Shown in pieces: positions 10,783 to 21,197 of a DNA stretch of 64,000 nucleotides. The notes below the pieces were generated by a model. It was not told the DNA's origin and made no database searches. It saw only the letters and a list, made by a program, of their open reading frames with translations. Every line of letters starts with the position of its first letter. Within the stretch, counting starts at the first letter, position 1. This DNA comes from Siphonodentalium dalli. Taxonomy: Eukaryota > Mollusca > Scaphopoda > Gadilida > Siphonodentaliidae. Location of the stretch: NCBI GenBank assembly GCA_032622095.1, contig CP136069.1, positions 41,144,194 through 41,208,193 of the forward strand, in the 5' to 3' direction. The position numbers were made by a program, and so were the translations under genes.

Positions 10783-11272
10783 TTCAGGATGTATTTATTA
10801 CTGATACAAATACATGTATTATATTGTGCATGCCCGCAATGATGCTCGCTATAACTGAGAATCGGGAATGCACTGATTCAGTTATCACATTGAATATTAT
10901 TGGGAGAAATAAGCTGCCAACTGGATAGTTTAATTTCATCAACGATTAAGATTTTAACATGTGTGGTAACTTAAAATGGAATGATGTTCCTGCACAATAT
11001 CTGATAATGTTGAGATTCATTTTGCCGAATCGGCTGACTGATATCAAATCAAATCATCAGGAGTATATCGAATCTAATCGAATTTAGAAGCTTCGCCAGG
11101 CTCTTGTATTCTTCTGCACTTGTACTATATATTCATCTGTCTGTCATCTGCTTAAAATTGCTGAACATCCCGCCAAATTAATAATTGACCATTCCAATGT
11201 ATACTGTTATAACTGAATGGGAGAATCCATTTAGTAAAGAAATGGTTAAGTATTCAGTATTTAGCAATCACA

Positions 11273-11395
11273 TACAGTAATGTTCGGCGAGAGGTTTCCG
11301 AGGAATGGCAACAAGCCATATTTCCGACTAAATCCTGAAAAGTTACCCATAATTCTGCTGTGGTTAAGGAGTCGATTAATTAGAGCATTACTGTA
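11273..11395. mobile_element. Palindromic TA-flanked MITE (E2), left arm deleted
   Basis: Left TA|CAGTAATG is joined directly to the inner GGAATGGCAACAAGCCATAT part of the right arm, and the right end is GAGCATTACTG|TA. It ends 48 bp below PNUTS exon m. Confidence 0.8.
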
Positions 11396-11443
11396 TCACA
11401 GATAACTATAGAATGTGAAGTTTGTAATGAATTATATACATAC

Positions 11444-11571
11444 ATGGTCTTTGAGAAGAATAACGCTTGGAGTACTCCAGACTCTCGGTTCTTCTGAGTG
11501 ATTTTCTCTGTGCTGTTACATCCTCGAGTTGCTAGAACTATAACACCATCCATCAATTGTGGCCTCCTCCA
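11444..11571 (-). CDS. PPP1R10: PNUTS exon m: WRRPQL to GVLQALF segment
   Basis: Visible residues 577-618. It opens WRRPQLMDGVIVLATRGCNS, the counterpart of [20 protein letters not shown], and later has KNRESGVLQALFFSK, the counterpart of REKGILQELFLNK. Donor AT|gtatgt, phase 2. Palindromic TA-flanked elements lie 49 bp beyond the donor and 36 bp before the acceptor. Confidence 0.95.
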
Positions 11572-11606
11572 CTGAAAATCAAAGTATAAGTCTGTAAACC
11601 TTTGCA

Positions 11607-11819
11607 TACAATAATGCCATAAATAATCGACTACTTAACCACAGCAGAATTATGGGTAACTTTTCAGGTTTCGAAAATATGGCTTGTTGCCATTCATCGG
11701 AAAGCTCTCAGTGAGAGCTTTCCAATGAATGGCAACAAGCCATATTTCCGACTAAATCCTGAAAAGTTACCCATAGTTCTGCTGTGGTTAAGGAGTCGAT
11801 TATTTAGGGCATTAGTGTA
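11607..11819. mobile_element. Palindromic TA-flanked MITE (E3)
   Basis: TA|CAATAATGCCATAAATAATC, arms meeting at GGAAAGCTCTCAGTGAGAGC, right end GGGCATTAGTG|TA. It starts 36 bp above PNUTS exon m, in the intron's acceptor/branch-point zone. Confidence 0.85.
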
Positions 11820-12346
11820 TGATGAACTAAAATCATTTATAACATTTTCAGTCCTCAAAATTGGCTATGGCAATAAGCTGTGGGAAATGACATGGCAACA
11901 TGTGGATTCAATCAACATGTGGAATCTATAATGCCACAGCATTAAATTTGCCGTGGGACATTTGTCCTAATTTCGAGGGCTGCATTTTTATTTTCATCAG
12001 CATTTGATGTCAAAATATAAATCGTATCCCCACTCCCACAACCCTGAATGTGTTATTACACGGTCAGCTGTTATTCCAATCTCAGAACTGGGTCATGTCA
12101 TTTTCTTTATTATATGATCATAAGTTTCTTTCCCCAATTCCTATGTTAAAACGTAACGAAAAAATCGAGATATCTAACTATGTTCACCTCATTAATGAAA
12201 CAACAGGTTAATATCAGTTCTGAGTGACGTCAGAAACTTCAGGGGTTAACATAACTTATTATCAGACCTGAAAATTGATCAGGTTTTCCAGCGACGTTCA
12301 ACGTCACAACGTCTTGTCAAATCAAAGCGCATTTCATATAATAAAA

Positions 12347-12489
12347 CAGTTATCGCATTGTTTCTTGGTTGACACGAGGAATTGTCAGCCCTCGGAAGCC
12401 AATATTCACCTCGGCCTTCGGCCTTGGTGAATATTGACTTCATCGGGTTGACAATTCCTCGTGTCAACCTCGAAACAATGCGATAACTG
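12347..12489. repeat. CpG-containing foldback L1
   Basis: Arms CAGTTATCGCATTGTTTC and its inverse, then GACACGAGGAATTGTCA and its inverse, closing on a CGGCCTTCGGCC centre. Arms are about 65 bp with few mismatches. Analogous foldbacks occur at 58615-58738 and 63745-63802. Confidence 0.75.
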
Positions 12490-12614
12490 TATAATGTTGT
12501 TCGATATCCTTGTGCTTTATTATGGCGATGTATTCATATTTTTGTAGCTTTCAGCTGAATGGCTGCACATCACTGTCTTCACCATCTTGGAACTTAAATC
12601 TATGTCTAGGTTTC

Positions 12615-12745
12615 ACATAGCAGATGAGGCCATGCAGAATGAGATAACCAGAGGATACATTTGGTGTGAGGGGTAACGTTACTAAATTCACCCACTGGGG
12701 ACCTCATCTGCAAACGACCAGCACCATATTTGAGGCCTGAATACC
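12615..12745. mobile_element. F-family MITE relative
   Basis: TAGCAGATGAGGCCATGCAG then GAATGAGATAACCAGAGG, right side ACCCACTGGGGACCTCAT and GACCAGCACCATA. Decayed. Confidence 0.55.
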
Positions 12746-12892
12746 ATGGATTGCTGGGGTTTTATTTTTAGTTTAGTGATCCAAACATTAGCATATTATT
12801 AACCTCATGATGTTGAACCCTATTTTGTTCTAATTCTAATCTCTTAACCAGCAAATTTCAAAAACATGTTAAGATAAAATAAATAAACTTAC

Positions 12893-12946
12893 GATCATTG
12901 ATTCTGCCATGTTGTCGTTAATATGCCTCTTGGCATTCTCCATCGC
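12893..12946 (-). CDS. PPP1R10: PNUTS exon l: AMENAKRHINDNM segment
   Basis: Visible residues 559-576. AMENAKRHINDNMAESMI corresponds to AFETARRLSHDNMEEKV in vertebrate PNUTS. At 54 bp it is the smallest exon, with phase 0 at both ends. It is too short to stand out as an open frame but is supported by consensus splice sites (ggcattgcag, ATC|gtaagt) and alignment. Confidence 0.93.
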
Positions 12947-13239
12947 CTGCAATGCCAAAAAAGATATATATAATTAGAAATATTATAATAGATCAATTTC
13001 CAAAGTTTTTTTTTTTAAACTAACAAACAGAAGTATACATTTTACAAGCAAAATGTAGGCAGGTTTATACAAAATTGGTATGAATATCACTGAAAGGCAT
13101 TAAAGCTTAACATTTAGAATGAAATGGCGTAATGAGTTTACCTGAAAGGAATATTTAGGTACAATTTAACCTCCACACGTTTCACATGGTACAAACATCA
13201 AAAGTAAAATTTTATGGACACTGATATTATCTTACATAC

Positions 13240-13304
13240 CCTTCGATCACCTGATATTTCACTCTTCTTCATATCGTCAAAAGTTTTCTTCTTGTTTACA
13301 TTTT
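13240..13304 (-). CDS. PPP1R10: PNUTS exon k: continuation of PP1-binding region
   Basis: Visible residues 537-558, ENVNKKKTFDDMKKSEISGD plus RR, aligning with [20 protein letters not shown] directly after DETER in vertebrate PNUTS. This segment runs along the PP1 surface beyond the RVxF pocket in known complexes. Acceptor tctttgcag, donor AGG|gtatgt, ends at a codon boundary. Confidence 0.94.
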
Positions 13305-13446
13305 CTGCAAAGAATAAATAAGTTTGTTAATTCCAAAGAAGAGTTGTGACAACAAAATATCTAGAGAATTTTCAAACCATGTAGATGCCAACTCTAGCAT
13401 TCGTATTCACCAACTGGGTTTATTTTATAAACTAAATTGTTTATTT

Positions 13447-13859
13447 GTGACCCGCCATATCAAATCCAGTCGTAAGTCGGGATTTTGTTTTACCCTGTGC
13501 CAATGCATTCTCTTATATATGCGAGTCGACCATTTTAATTTTAATAATTTTTTCTTGTATTCTTCAATAATTTTATAATTTCACCCATACAGAGCCCCAG
13601 ACAAACATGAGCAGACGACACTCTTCTATATGCTTCTATATATGTGTGGGGCTCCCTGCAGGGTAATGGATGTTTTTTATTTTATATCCTAAAAAATGTA
13701 AGAAACATTTATTAAAAAAAAATGATAAAAAATTGTTAGGCCAATGCATTCTCTTATATATGCGAGGTGACCTATGGTCGACTCGCATATATAAGAGAAT
13801 GCATTGGCACAGGGTAAAAAAAATCCCGACTTACGACTGGATTTGATATGGCGGGTCAC
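13447..13859. mobile_element. Inverted-repeat element, 'GTGACCCGCCATATC' shell (D1)
   Basis: Perfect termini of about 40 bp, GTGACCCGCCATATCAAATC to GATTTGATATGGCGGGTCAC. The cargo starts ACCCTGTGCCAATGCATTCT and ends with a full palindrome module, with a GCAGGG/CCCCAGACAAAC-containing middle. It is an inverted-orientation copy of 48086-48542 lacking half of one palindrome. No clear target duplication. Confidence 0.85.
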
Positions 13860-13994
13860 ATATGATTGACCCTATATATCAGATTTGCCATTTTATCTGT
13901 CTGCAAATAGCGATAGCGACTCAGACTGAATCTTTCTGCCGATATAAATCAGCTGGTGGATACTTCCCGTTTCTTATTTTCAAGAATGTGGATG

Positions 13995-14245
13995 TTAACC
14001 CTTTGAGTGCCAGGTCGATTTTTGTATCAACCCATATACCCTGTGCCAATGCATTCTCTTATATATGCGAGTCGACCATAGGTCGCCTCGCATATATAAG
14101 AGAATGCATTGGCCTGACCATTTTTTATTTTATTTTTTTTTTTACAATTTTTTACAATTTTAATAATTTATTCTTATATTCTTTAACAGACTTATTTTGT
14201 AGGTATAGGGCCGATGAGATCGGCCCCTGGCACTCAAAGGGTTAA
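13995..14245. mobile_element. TTAA MITE, B family (B2)
   Basis: TTAA|CCCTTTGAGTGCCAGGTCG to CCTGGCACTCAAAGGG|TTAA. One complete palindrome module (14044-14112), then a T-rich spacer and GGGCCGATGAGATCGGCCCC near the right end. Confidence 0.88.
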
Positions 14246-14777
14246 TACACAAAAACGCTACCCATAATTGACATGAACCAAGCGTGCATGTATAGTGCTA
14301 TGCGAAGGCGGACAACAATAGTGGTCAATCTATGATCACAGTCAAATCCACCTAATTGGATAATCCTATACTGCAGGGATGTCTATCCGATCGACGACCA
14401 CAGATAGCATCGCGTTGAGCCTCATCAGGTATAAACCACCTGGACTATATATAATCCCAGTTGGTGAATACGATCCCTGGTCAAACAATTCTTATAATCC
14501 ATAAATATTCAGTAAGTATCCAGTAAAGGACACACAAGCTAAAAATCATTAAAAATCTTTTAACACTTCCTAAACTAAATGGATACTCCCACCCAGTTAT
14601 AAATGTATATATTCTCAATAAGTTGATAATACAATGTTTTGAAGCTTCCTCTTTCAAATGGTATATAATATGGCATATATTTTATATAATGTGATCTGGG
14701 GATTCGAAAATTAAGTGGGGCTTTAAGTTTCGACCATGCTCCAATATATTACTAATTAGTTCTAATAAGACAATTAC
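14246..14777. other. PNUTS intron, no recognised repeat
   Basis: Includes a weak H-family match near 14570-14605 (CTAAACTAAATGGATACTCC). Otherwise nothing noted. Confidence 0.5.
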
Positions 14778-14942
14778 CTCTTTCTGTGTCATCCATTTCG
14801 AAATAGAAGTATTCCTCCATTCTGTTTGGGTCGGCCCAATGCACCTTCTTTTTCGCTTTCTTTTTTATCGTAACACCAGCAGTGAGTAAACTCTTCACAT
14901 CACCATCATACTCTACTGTTGCAGATGAATTTGTGGATGAAT
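14778..14942 (-). CDS. PPP1R10: PNUTS exon j: PP1-binding RVxF motif and EYFYFE block
   Basis: Visible residues 482-536. It contains KKKAKKKVHWADPNRMEEYF followed by YFEMDDTER, a clear match to [25 protein letters not shown] of vertebrate PNUTS. The RVxF docking motif is K-V-H-W at 14836-14847, fitting the [RK]-x-V-x-W pattern that binds the PP1 hydrophobic groove. The Ser and Thr of the vertebrate KSVTW version are replaced by Lys and His. Acceptor attatag, donor G|gtaatt. Confidence 0.97.
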
Positions 14943-15360
14943 CTATAATTAAAACAATCATTACATTATACAAAATAAAAATTTCTGCTATTATGATTAT
15001 CTACTGTTCAATATTATTTTATTGCCAGATGATTTTTTAATTTAAATCAACAAGGAGAAAAATATTTTTCTCCAGAAAAATATGGTCATTTTTAAATTTT
15101 TAGAGAGGACCATACTGACATAATTTCATCTGTATACTTCAATGTTTTTGCAATCACCTTCCCCTATTGTTTATGTTGAAAATTATATGATAAAAATAAA
15201 AATCCCATTCTCACTAGTTTTCACCATTTTTCTAAATATATTTCTAGTGAAACAAAATGTTGATAATGTTTGATACATTATGATATCGCAGTCCTGATAG
15301 CTCTGTATTGCAAATTTAAAGAGAATTTTCAAGAAATTATTGATACATGTATAGACTCAC

Positions 15361-15526
15361 CATCATCATTCATTTTCTCCAAATCTTGAAAATCACCATT
15401 TTCTATTTTTACGTTCTCTTTATCCTCAGATATGGCATCAAGTATCTCATCTACAGGGGAAGGAGTTCTCTCCCTTGAGTTTTCACCTTGATTCTCTTCT
15501 TCTGATGGTAACGTTTCTCTATAAAA
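15361..15526 (-). CDS. PPP1R10: PNUTS exon i: acidic linker
   Basis: Visible residues 427-481. It starts FYRETLPSEEENQ and is rich in Glu, Asp and Asn, with RTPSPVDEILDAISEDKENV in the middle. Acceptor ttttag; donor G|gtgagt, phase 1. There is no catalytic motif, and its place in the gene is fixed by phase and position between two recognised exons. The part before the PP1-binding motif is expected to be disordered. Confidence 0.88.
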
Positions 15527-16138
15527 CTAAAATTAAGGGAGACATTATCAGTGTTAAAAGAGACATAAGGCACCCGTAGAGGGACAATTTGAAAAATCAT
15601 GAAATGTTTATACAACTATCTTCACCAAAGACGAAAATGTAAAATATAACTTTTTTATGATTTATAACTCTTCAGTGACATGACGTCAAGTTTTAACACC
15701 TTTGTTATGTAACCATTACTGTTATAGTGGAATTATTGATAAAAGTCCAAAGAGTCCAATAAGAAACCGAAGTCTAATAAAAACTTGACGGTAAACATTG
15801 GAAAAGTATTTTAAAATATTCTGAAAATCATATCCAGACTAAAGTATTTGTATTTACTAAATGATTTTGTATTCTTAATTTGAAAATAACAGTCAGTTTG
15901 AAAAAAATATGACAGATCACTAAATTTGATATAGTTTTATATATCAAAAAGTAAATGAAAGAACTTAGCAAATATAGCTTTTAATAATTTAATAATTTAT
16001 ATAGGATTTCAACAAGTTTTAAATTAATTGGGCTGGAACAATTCCATATTACCTAACAAACTGAGCTACAACAGCCATTTCTCTGAGAGTATTACACTTG
16101 TGGCTATTCAATGCATATATTAAGATAATCATACATAC

Positions 16139-16353
16139 GCTAGGAACACGTGTTAATTTGGCAGTTGTTGGTGACGTCAGTGGTGATGTCGTTGGAGAGG
16201 TAGCATTAGGTGCATTTGCGCCAGTTGGTGAAGTTGAAGGTCGACCACCCGATGCTGAATTACTTCTTTTCCTCCGCCTTATCACTCCTGTACTTGTTGA
16301 TGATCTTGTGATGTCATCCATGAAACCAGTACTCTCAACAATACTTTTAGTAG
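16139..16353 (-). CDS. PPP1R10: PNUTS exon h: STGFMDDI motif and Ser/Thr/Pro-rich region
   Basis: Visible residues 355-426. ESTGFMDDITRSS corresponds to the EGLGFLDALNSAP motif of vertebrate PNUTS, followed by a basic IRRRKRS patch and a long Ser/Thr/Pro-rich repeat with several TSP and SPT steps, possible proline-directed phosphosites. It ends at a codon boundary with donor AGC|gtatgt. Confidence 0.92.
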
Positions 16354-16559
16354 CTATAATAAAATAACACAGAAACTAAGGCCACTTTTTTTTTAATTGG
16401 TGGTTTATGGATAATTATTTTTAAAGATAAGGTATGAGGAAGGGAAAAAATTAAATCAGTTTTCAATTTTTATTTTTTTCAATTTATCACAAATCAGGTA
16501 TGAAGATAACAAAATCTTACAATTGAAATTGATTGTAAAACATCAAATTTAGAATTAAT

Positions 16560-16807
16560 GGTGAAATGATCGAGTCTGAAATAGATAACTTGACCTGTAT
16601 TTTGTGCCAGTAAACTCACATACCAAATTTCATTCCATTCCATTCACACTTACTAAAGTTATCATCCGGAAATGAAAATTAAGTGCAATTTCCAACAAAA
16701 GGGCCATAACTCTGGTAAAAATTGGTGGGCGGAACCCAAATTCGAACTTGACCTGTATTTTGTACTAGTAAACTTACATACCAAATTTCATTCTATTCAA
16801 TTCAGAC
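16560..16807. repeat. Dispersed 'CATAACTCTG' repeat copy
   Basis: GGGCCATAACTCTGGTAAAA, CGAACTTGACCTGTATTTTG and CATACCAAATTTCATTC appear in two tandem segments. A TTAA element follows at 16808, and the repeat resumes after it (AAAGTTATCATAATTTATTT). Confidence 0.7.
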
Positions 16808-17207
16808 TTAACCCTTTACCCAACAGAAGGGCCCTGTGCCAATGCATTCTCTTATATATGCGAGTCGACCATAGGTCGCCTCGCATATATAAGAGAATGC
16901 ATTGGCTTAACACATTAAAAATTATATAATTGTTAAAGAATGTAAGAAAAAATGGTAAAAAGTGTTAAAACAAATTTTTTTATAGGCCAATGCATTCTCT
17001 TATATATGCGAGGCGACCTATGGTCGACTCGCATATATAAGAGAATGCATTGGCACAGGGCATAACTGTAACTATCACAATGTGGTCAAGGAGCCGGTTC
17101 CAATGATATCCATATTTGTATGGTTCTATTGAGATAGACCGAAGATATTTTAGGCTGTTGAAGCTTTATTTGGCCGGTTTTGGCCGGTTTGTTGGGTAAA
17201 GGGTTAA
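16808..17207 (+). mobile_element. TTAA MITE, 'CCCTTTACCCAAC' family (A1)
   Basis: TTAA|CCCTTTACCCAACAGAAGG to GTTGGGTAAAGGG|TTAA. Order: CCCTGTG, palindrome 1 (16836-16903), about 80 bp AT spacer, palindrome 2 in inverse orientation, CACAGGG, then about 130 bp ending in two GGCCGGTTTTGGCCGG-like steps. The asymmetry gives an orientation. It has inserted into the dispersed 'CATAACTCTG' repeat. Confidence 0.92.
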
Positions 17208-17460
17208 AGTTATCATAATTTATTTTCTGTACTCTGTTGATTTTTTGAGTAGGAGCATGTAAACCAACAAAATAAAATTAAAATGGCCTAAAAAGTATGA
17301 GAGGCAGCTTCATCTGAAGTTTCAAACAACGAATGTATGGTTTCAGTGACCATAATATCTGAATTAGCATTGACATTGAAAGACCAACCTCATTTGAAGT
17401 AAAAAGCAGTTTTTAATGATAGAATTACATAGGTTGAGATGGAATTACATAGTTTCTTAC

Positions 17461-17612
17461 GTTTTGGTCTGGCTGTTATTAGCTTAATTTTCCCATGCAT
17501 TTCCTCTGTTGGAGATGGACTAGCATTGTTAACCTCTTCTATTGTATGACTAGCTGTCAGAGGCGTCACTAATGTCAGCCGGCTCTTCTTCTCGGGAGGA
17601 GTATCTGTGGGA
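17461..17612 (-). CDS. PPP1R10: PNUTS exon g: linker with EKK and KIKLI motifs
   Basis: Visible residues 304-354. It contains TPPEKKSRLTLVTPLT and, near the end, HGKIKLITARPK, resembling the ATPPAEKKYKPLNTTP and KEIKVKIIPPQP segments of vertebrate PNUTS. It looks disordered and Ser/Thr/Pro-rich. Acceptor tgttccag, donor C|gtaaga, phase 1. Confidence 0.9.
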
Positions 17613-17960
17613 CTGGAACAAAATAGATGGTAAAAGTCACTTGCTGCGATGTTTGGCAATGGAGATCAGAATCGTGGCTTTAGGAGGTTCTTGATTCGGG
17701 GTATGGGATGTATGGATGTGTTAAATTTTGAATACTTTGAATTTCAATTTCAACAGCAGAGAATGGGACCTAATTCTGGTAAATTTACCACAAGGGTGTT
17801 TGGTTAACTTATTAGCTATACATTCCTACAAATGAATCAATGGGAATCAAGTAACTACTCAACAGCAAGTACTAAGTTATCATATCTGTGACATAGGGTT
17901 GGTTATATGATGAAGTACAGAATGGTTCCTCATCCCTTGAATCATTCATAAGAGACAAAC

Positions 17961-18072
17961 TCAGTGAGAGCTTTCCGATGAATGGCAACAAGCCATATTT
18001 CCGACTAAATCCTGAAAAATTACCCATAATTCTGCTGTGGTTAAGGAGTAGATTATTTAGGACATTACTGTA
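17961..18072. mobile_element. Palindromic TA-flanked MITE (E4), half only
   Basis: Only the right arm remains, from GAGAGCTTTCCGATGAATGG to GGACATTACTG|TA. It ends about 17 bp from the splice donor of PNUTS exon f. Confidence 0.75.
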
Positions 18073-18090
18073 TATGCTCCTGGTACTCAC

Positions 18091-18199
18091 ACTGCGGGCC
18101 GTTTTGGGAGTGTTGGTTTTGGAATACTGTCAGCGACCGATGTTGCTGCAGGTGGAGTTAGCTTCTTTTTTCCAGGCAATGACGGAGCCTCCTCTAAAC
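18091..18199 (-). CDS. PPP1R10: PNUTS exon f: linker after KFRSTG
   Basis: Visible residues 268-303: LEEAPSLPGKKKLTPPAATS followed by a Pro/Lys-rich stretch ending PKRPAV. It continues directly from KFRSTG, as in vertebrate PNUTS where LELETPSLVPVKK follows. It is separated from the preceding exon by a 16.4-kb intron that holds the minisatellite. Donor GT|gtgagt, phase 2. Half of a palindromic TA element ends 17-18 bp past the donor. Confidence 0.9.
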
Positions 18200-18604
18200 C
18201 TGAAAGCAAAGCGGGAACCATATGAGAATTTTGTGTGAACAATATAAGCAAATATGCATGCTTTTTGTGAAAATACATTGTGACTTCCTACAGTGCTTTA
18301 AGCTGCTTTAGAAACAAGCGAGATAAAACTGGACAATTCCTATCTCATATTAGGCTACAGCTAGATTTCTATGGTGGAATATGATATCTATGCAACAGTA
18401 TAAAGTCTATGAACTAAAATACCACGAACAGTCTTCTACCTACATCCTAAAATCACATGGAACGTAATTATTATCTATTCTGATTTTGTCATATTGGACA
18501 AAATAACCTGAGGTTTATATCTCACTTGTCACATAAATTAAGACCACAACATTTGAGGATTGACCCCTAACATTAGCCTTTTCTATACTAAATGTATTCT
18601 CCAT

Positions 18605-18980
18605 TTAAAGATGCATAATCCAAATTAACGCTCGCAAATTACTATCTCCTAAGCTTTTGGGGTCAAAATAGTTGATACGAGTCGAGGAATAACCCATCAA
18701 AGATCAGAATGATCAGATATAAATTTTTGAAATCTATTATTTTTCACCACCAATAATTTTTTAGTGACCCAGTAAAAGGTTGATGAGAAGACGGTCTTGG
18801 ACCAAATTGCGGATGAAGATGGATAACTCTAAAATCAGGTGGTTCTTGTGTGTCAGATATTTGACAAACCGGCAAAATTTCGTTGAACAAAATGTTGATA
18901 AATAACATGTTATACTATAACTGACTGCTGTTAGCATTATATTTGGGTGGGGACCATCAAATCGGATTGAGTACCTTTAA
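18605..18980. mobile_element. TTAA MITE, G family (G3)
   Basis: TTAA|AGATGCATAATCC to ATCGGATTGAGTACCT|TTAA. Internal GATACGAGTCGAGGAAT and GGATAACTCTAAAATCAGG blocks match the other copies. Confidence 0.8.
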
Positions 18981-18999
18981 GTTATGAAAGTATACAGTG

Positions 19000-19690
19000 T
19001 TCAAGCTTCTGTTAGCCATGATAGCCAAACGCGAAAAATTAATAGAACTTGCAGGAAATTGCTAAAATAACTTTCATATGGCGAAAAGATGGCTAAAGGC
19101 ATTTCCTCCATGGCATAGATAGACACCATCATCGCAGATCTAATTACCACGAATGCAGCTAATTGCAGTTGCACAAAAGACAGTCACCTCACTATGGTTT
19201 GAAGGATTGTGTGATTAAGTCGTTGTGTATACTTTGGGTGCCCATTTTGTATTATTCTCAGCCATCAACACCATAGCTCGACGAAAATTAAATGTGTGTA
19301 CAACACGGTGTCTATCGTCTGAGGGAAGTGTACAATCTATTGTCGATAATTATTCAACCTTGCCGACTTGTGTTTCACGAGAATTATTGCCAGCGTTATC
19401 TACAATCAATTGAATCGTATAAGTTTCTGTATATTGCAAACTACTTGTGCGATATCCTAAATGGATGTACTGTGCAAATTATTTCAATGTTCTATTATCA
19501 ATTTTACTGATGCATGAATTATTTATAGTATAGGGGACAATATTAAAAATAAATTCAAAATCTGTGTTATTAAAAATCGATTACACCCTGGGGGGAAAAA
19601 ACGTGGCTTAAATTGTTTTCATTTGGCTAAAATATTCTGGAAATGGCTAAACTTTTGGCTACAGGCTTTTTTGAGCCAGCGCGAACACTG
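19000..19690. other. Unassigned repeat-like stretch
   Basis: Short words such as GGCTAAA and ATGGCTAA recur at both ends (near 19090 and 19620), hinting at a decayed element. Two overlapping plus-strand open frames near 19225-19510 have no recognisable product. Confidence 0.35.
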
Positions 19691-19912
19691 AGTATACATT
19701 GGAATAGTCTATTATTTGTCTGGAGGGATTTTCAGGTAATAAAAGCAGATGGTAAGATAATACAAGTGCAGAAGAATTCATAGCCTCTTGAGGGAAATGT
19801 TCAGATAATAAGTTCAACAAACGACCGACCTATGGTGGTCGTTTGTTGAACTTATCAGAACATTTCCGAAGGGAAGTACTCGTCAATGAATATTTAGTAT
19901 AGAAAGGGTTAA
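19690..19912. mobile_element. H-family TTAA MITE (H2), left end decayed
   Basis: GTATACATTGGAATAGTCTA then AATGTTCAGATAATAAGTTC, a hairpin around CGACC/GGTCG, and right end TTTAGTATAGAAAGGG|TTAA. Confidence 0.65.
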
Positions 19913-20025
19913 AGTTGATTTGTGTTGAAATAATCTATGCTTTTAAGCCTCATGTGATATGTTGTTCAGTATGACAGAGTAAGTTTTTTTTTTACTGATT
20001 TATGCCATTGACAGCATTCTGACCT

Positions 20026-20895
20026 TTAAAAGGGTACTGTACACTAAATCCGGCCATTTATGGGACAATCTCCTTTTATACTCAACAGAATATATGCAAC
20101 AAATGAATGACTTTGAGCCATGGATGAGTGCCAAATACACTCATGTGCTCCATGAACGATGTAAACATGGTAATTATAATGAAAATGAATTTATGACTGG
20201 AGTCAGAGGATCTACGAATCCCCAGTTTATAGCAGAATTTACAAAACAAGTCCAGTAAATTAGGTCTGGACCAAGCCTTTGACAAGGTCCAGACCAAATT
20301 TACTGGACGAGTTTTATAAATTCTGCTATAAACTGGGGACGATATATAGATTCTGTTTATTACATGATCCAAAACCTCGACAACACATACTTAAATCAAC
20401 AAATGGGACGCGAAACTAACATCGGCTTCTGTAAGGCATGCAATGACGTTTCACACAACTATGCGTTGCTTGGCCACATAAAGAAATAGTCCAAGATAAA
20501 TAAAGACTCTTTGGCGTATTTAATGACATAACTTTTCAAACTCTTCATTCATTATAGTTTGTTGGAAAAATATTGGAAGCCATAGTATTTTGAGACTTAG
20601 CGTTCGGAATGTAAACAGATGACAAACCGGAAGTCAAAGGTCACCTGGCACTATTAAATGAACATAAATTAATTACAATTTATAGAATGGGTTTATTGAA
20701 TGGAATAAGGGTAGGATCATGTCATAAATTCATTTTCATTATAATTGCCATGTTATTTGCATCGTTCATAGAGCACATGAATGTATTTTGCACTAATCCA
20801 TGGCTCAAACTCATTCATTTGTTGCATATATTCTGTTGAGTATAAAAGGAGATGGTCCCATAAACAGTCGGATTTAGTGTACAATATCCCTTTAA
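20026..20895. mobile_element. 870-bp terminal-inverted-repeat element (M)
   Basis: TTAA|AAGGGTACTGTACACTAAAT to ATTTAGTGTACAATATCCCT|TTAA. Inverted homology continues for about 100 bp inward with ATATATTCTGTTGAGTATAA. An internal hairpin (20219-20339) has CCCCAGTTTATAGCAGAATT arms and a GGTCTGGACC-type inner stem. No coding capacity recognised. Confidence 0.75.
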
Positions 20896-21197
20896 ATATT
20901 GTGCTTTACAAATTAGCCCAATAAAGTGATTGTATGGAAGCAAACCTCGATCAGATGGTATTCCTTGAAAACTATTTCCCACAAGTACTTGAAGCCTTCA
21001 TCACTACAGGTTAGTGTTCCGATATTGGTTTTGCGTAGTCAGCTACCTATCGTGGTATTGGGTGGCAATATTGTCATGATGAAGCAATAACGCTCACAAA
21101 AATTTAAACCCAAATTCACAACACTATCTTGATTCATTGGATTCTAATACTTTACTGACTAAGTCATAGCAGATTATGGACTTTACAAGATTTCAAT

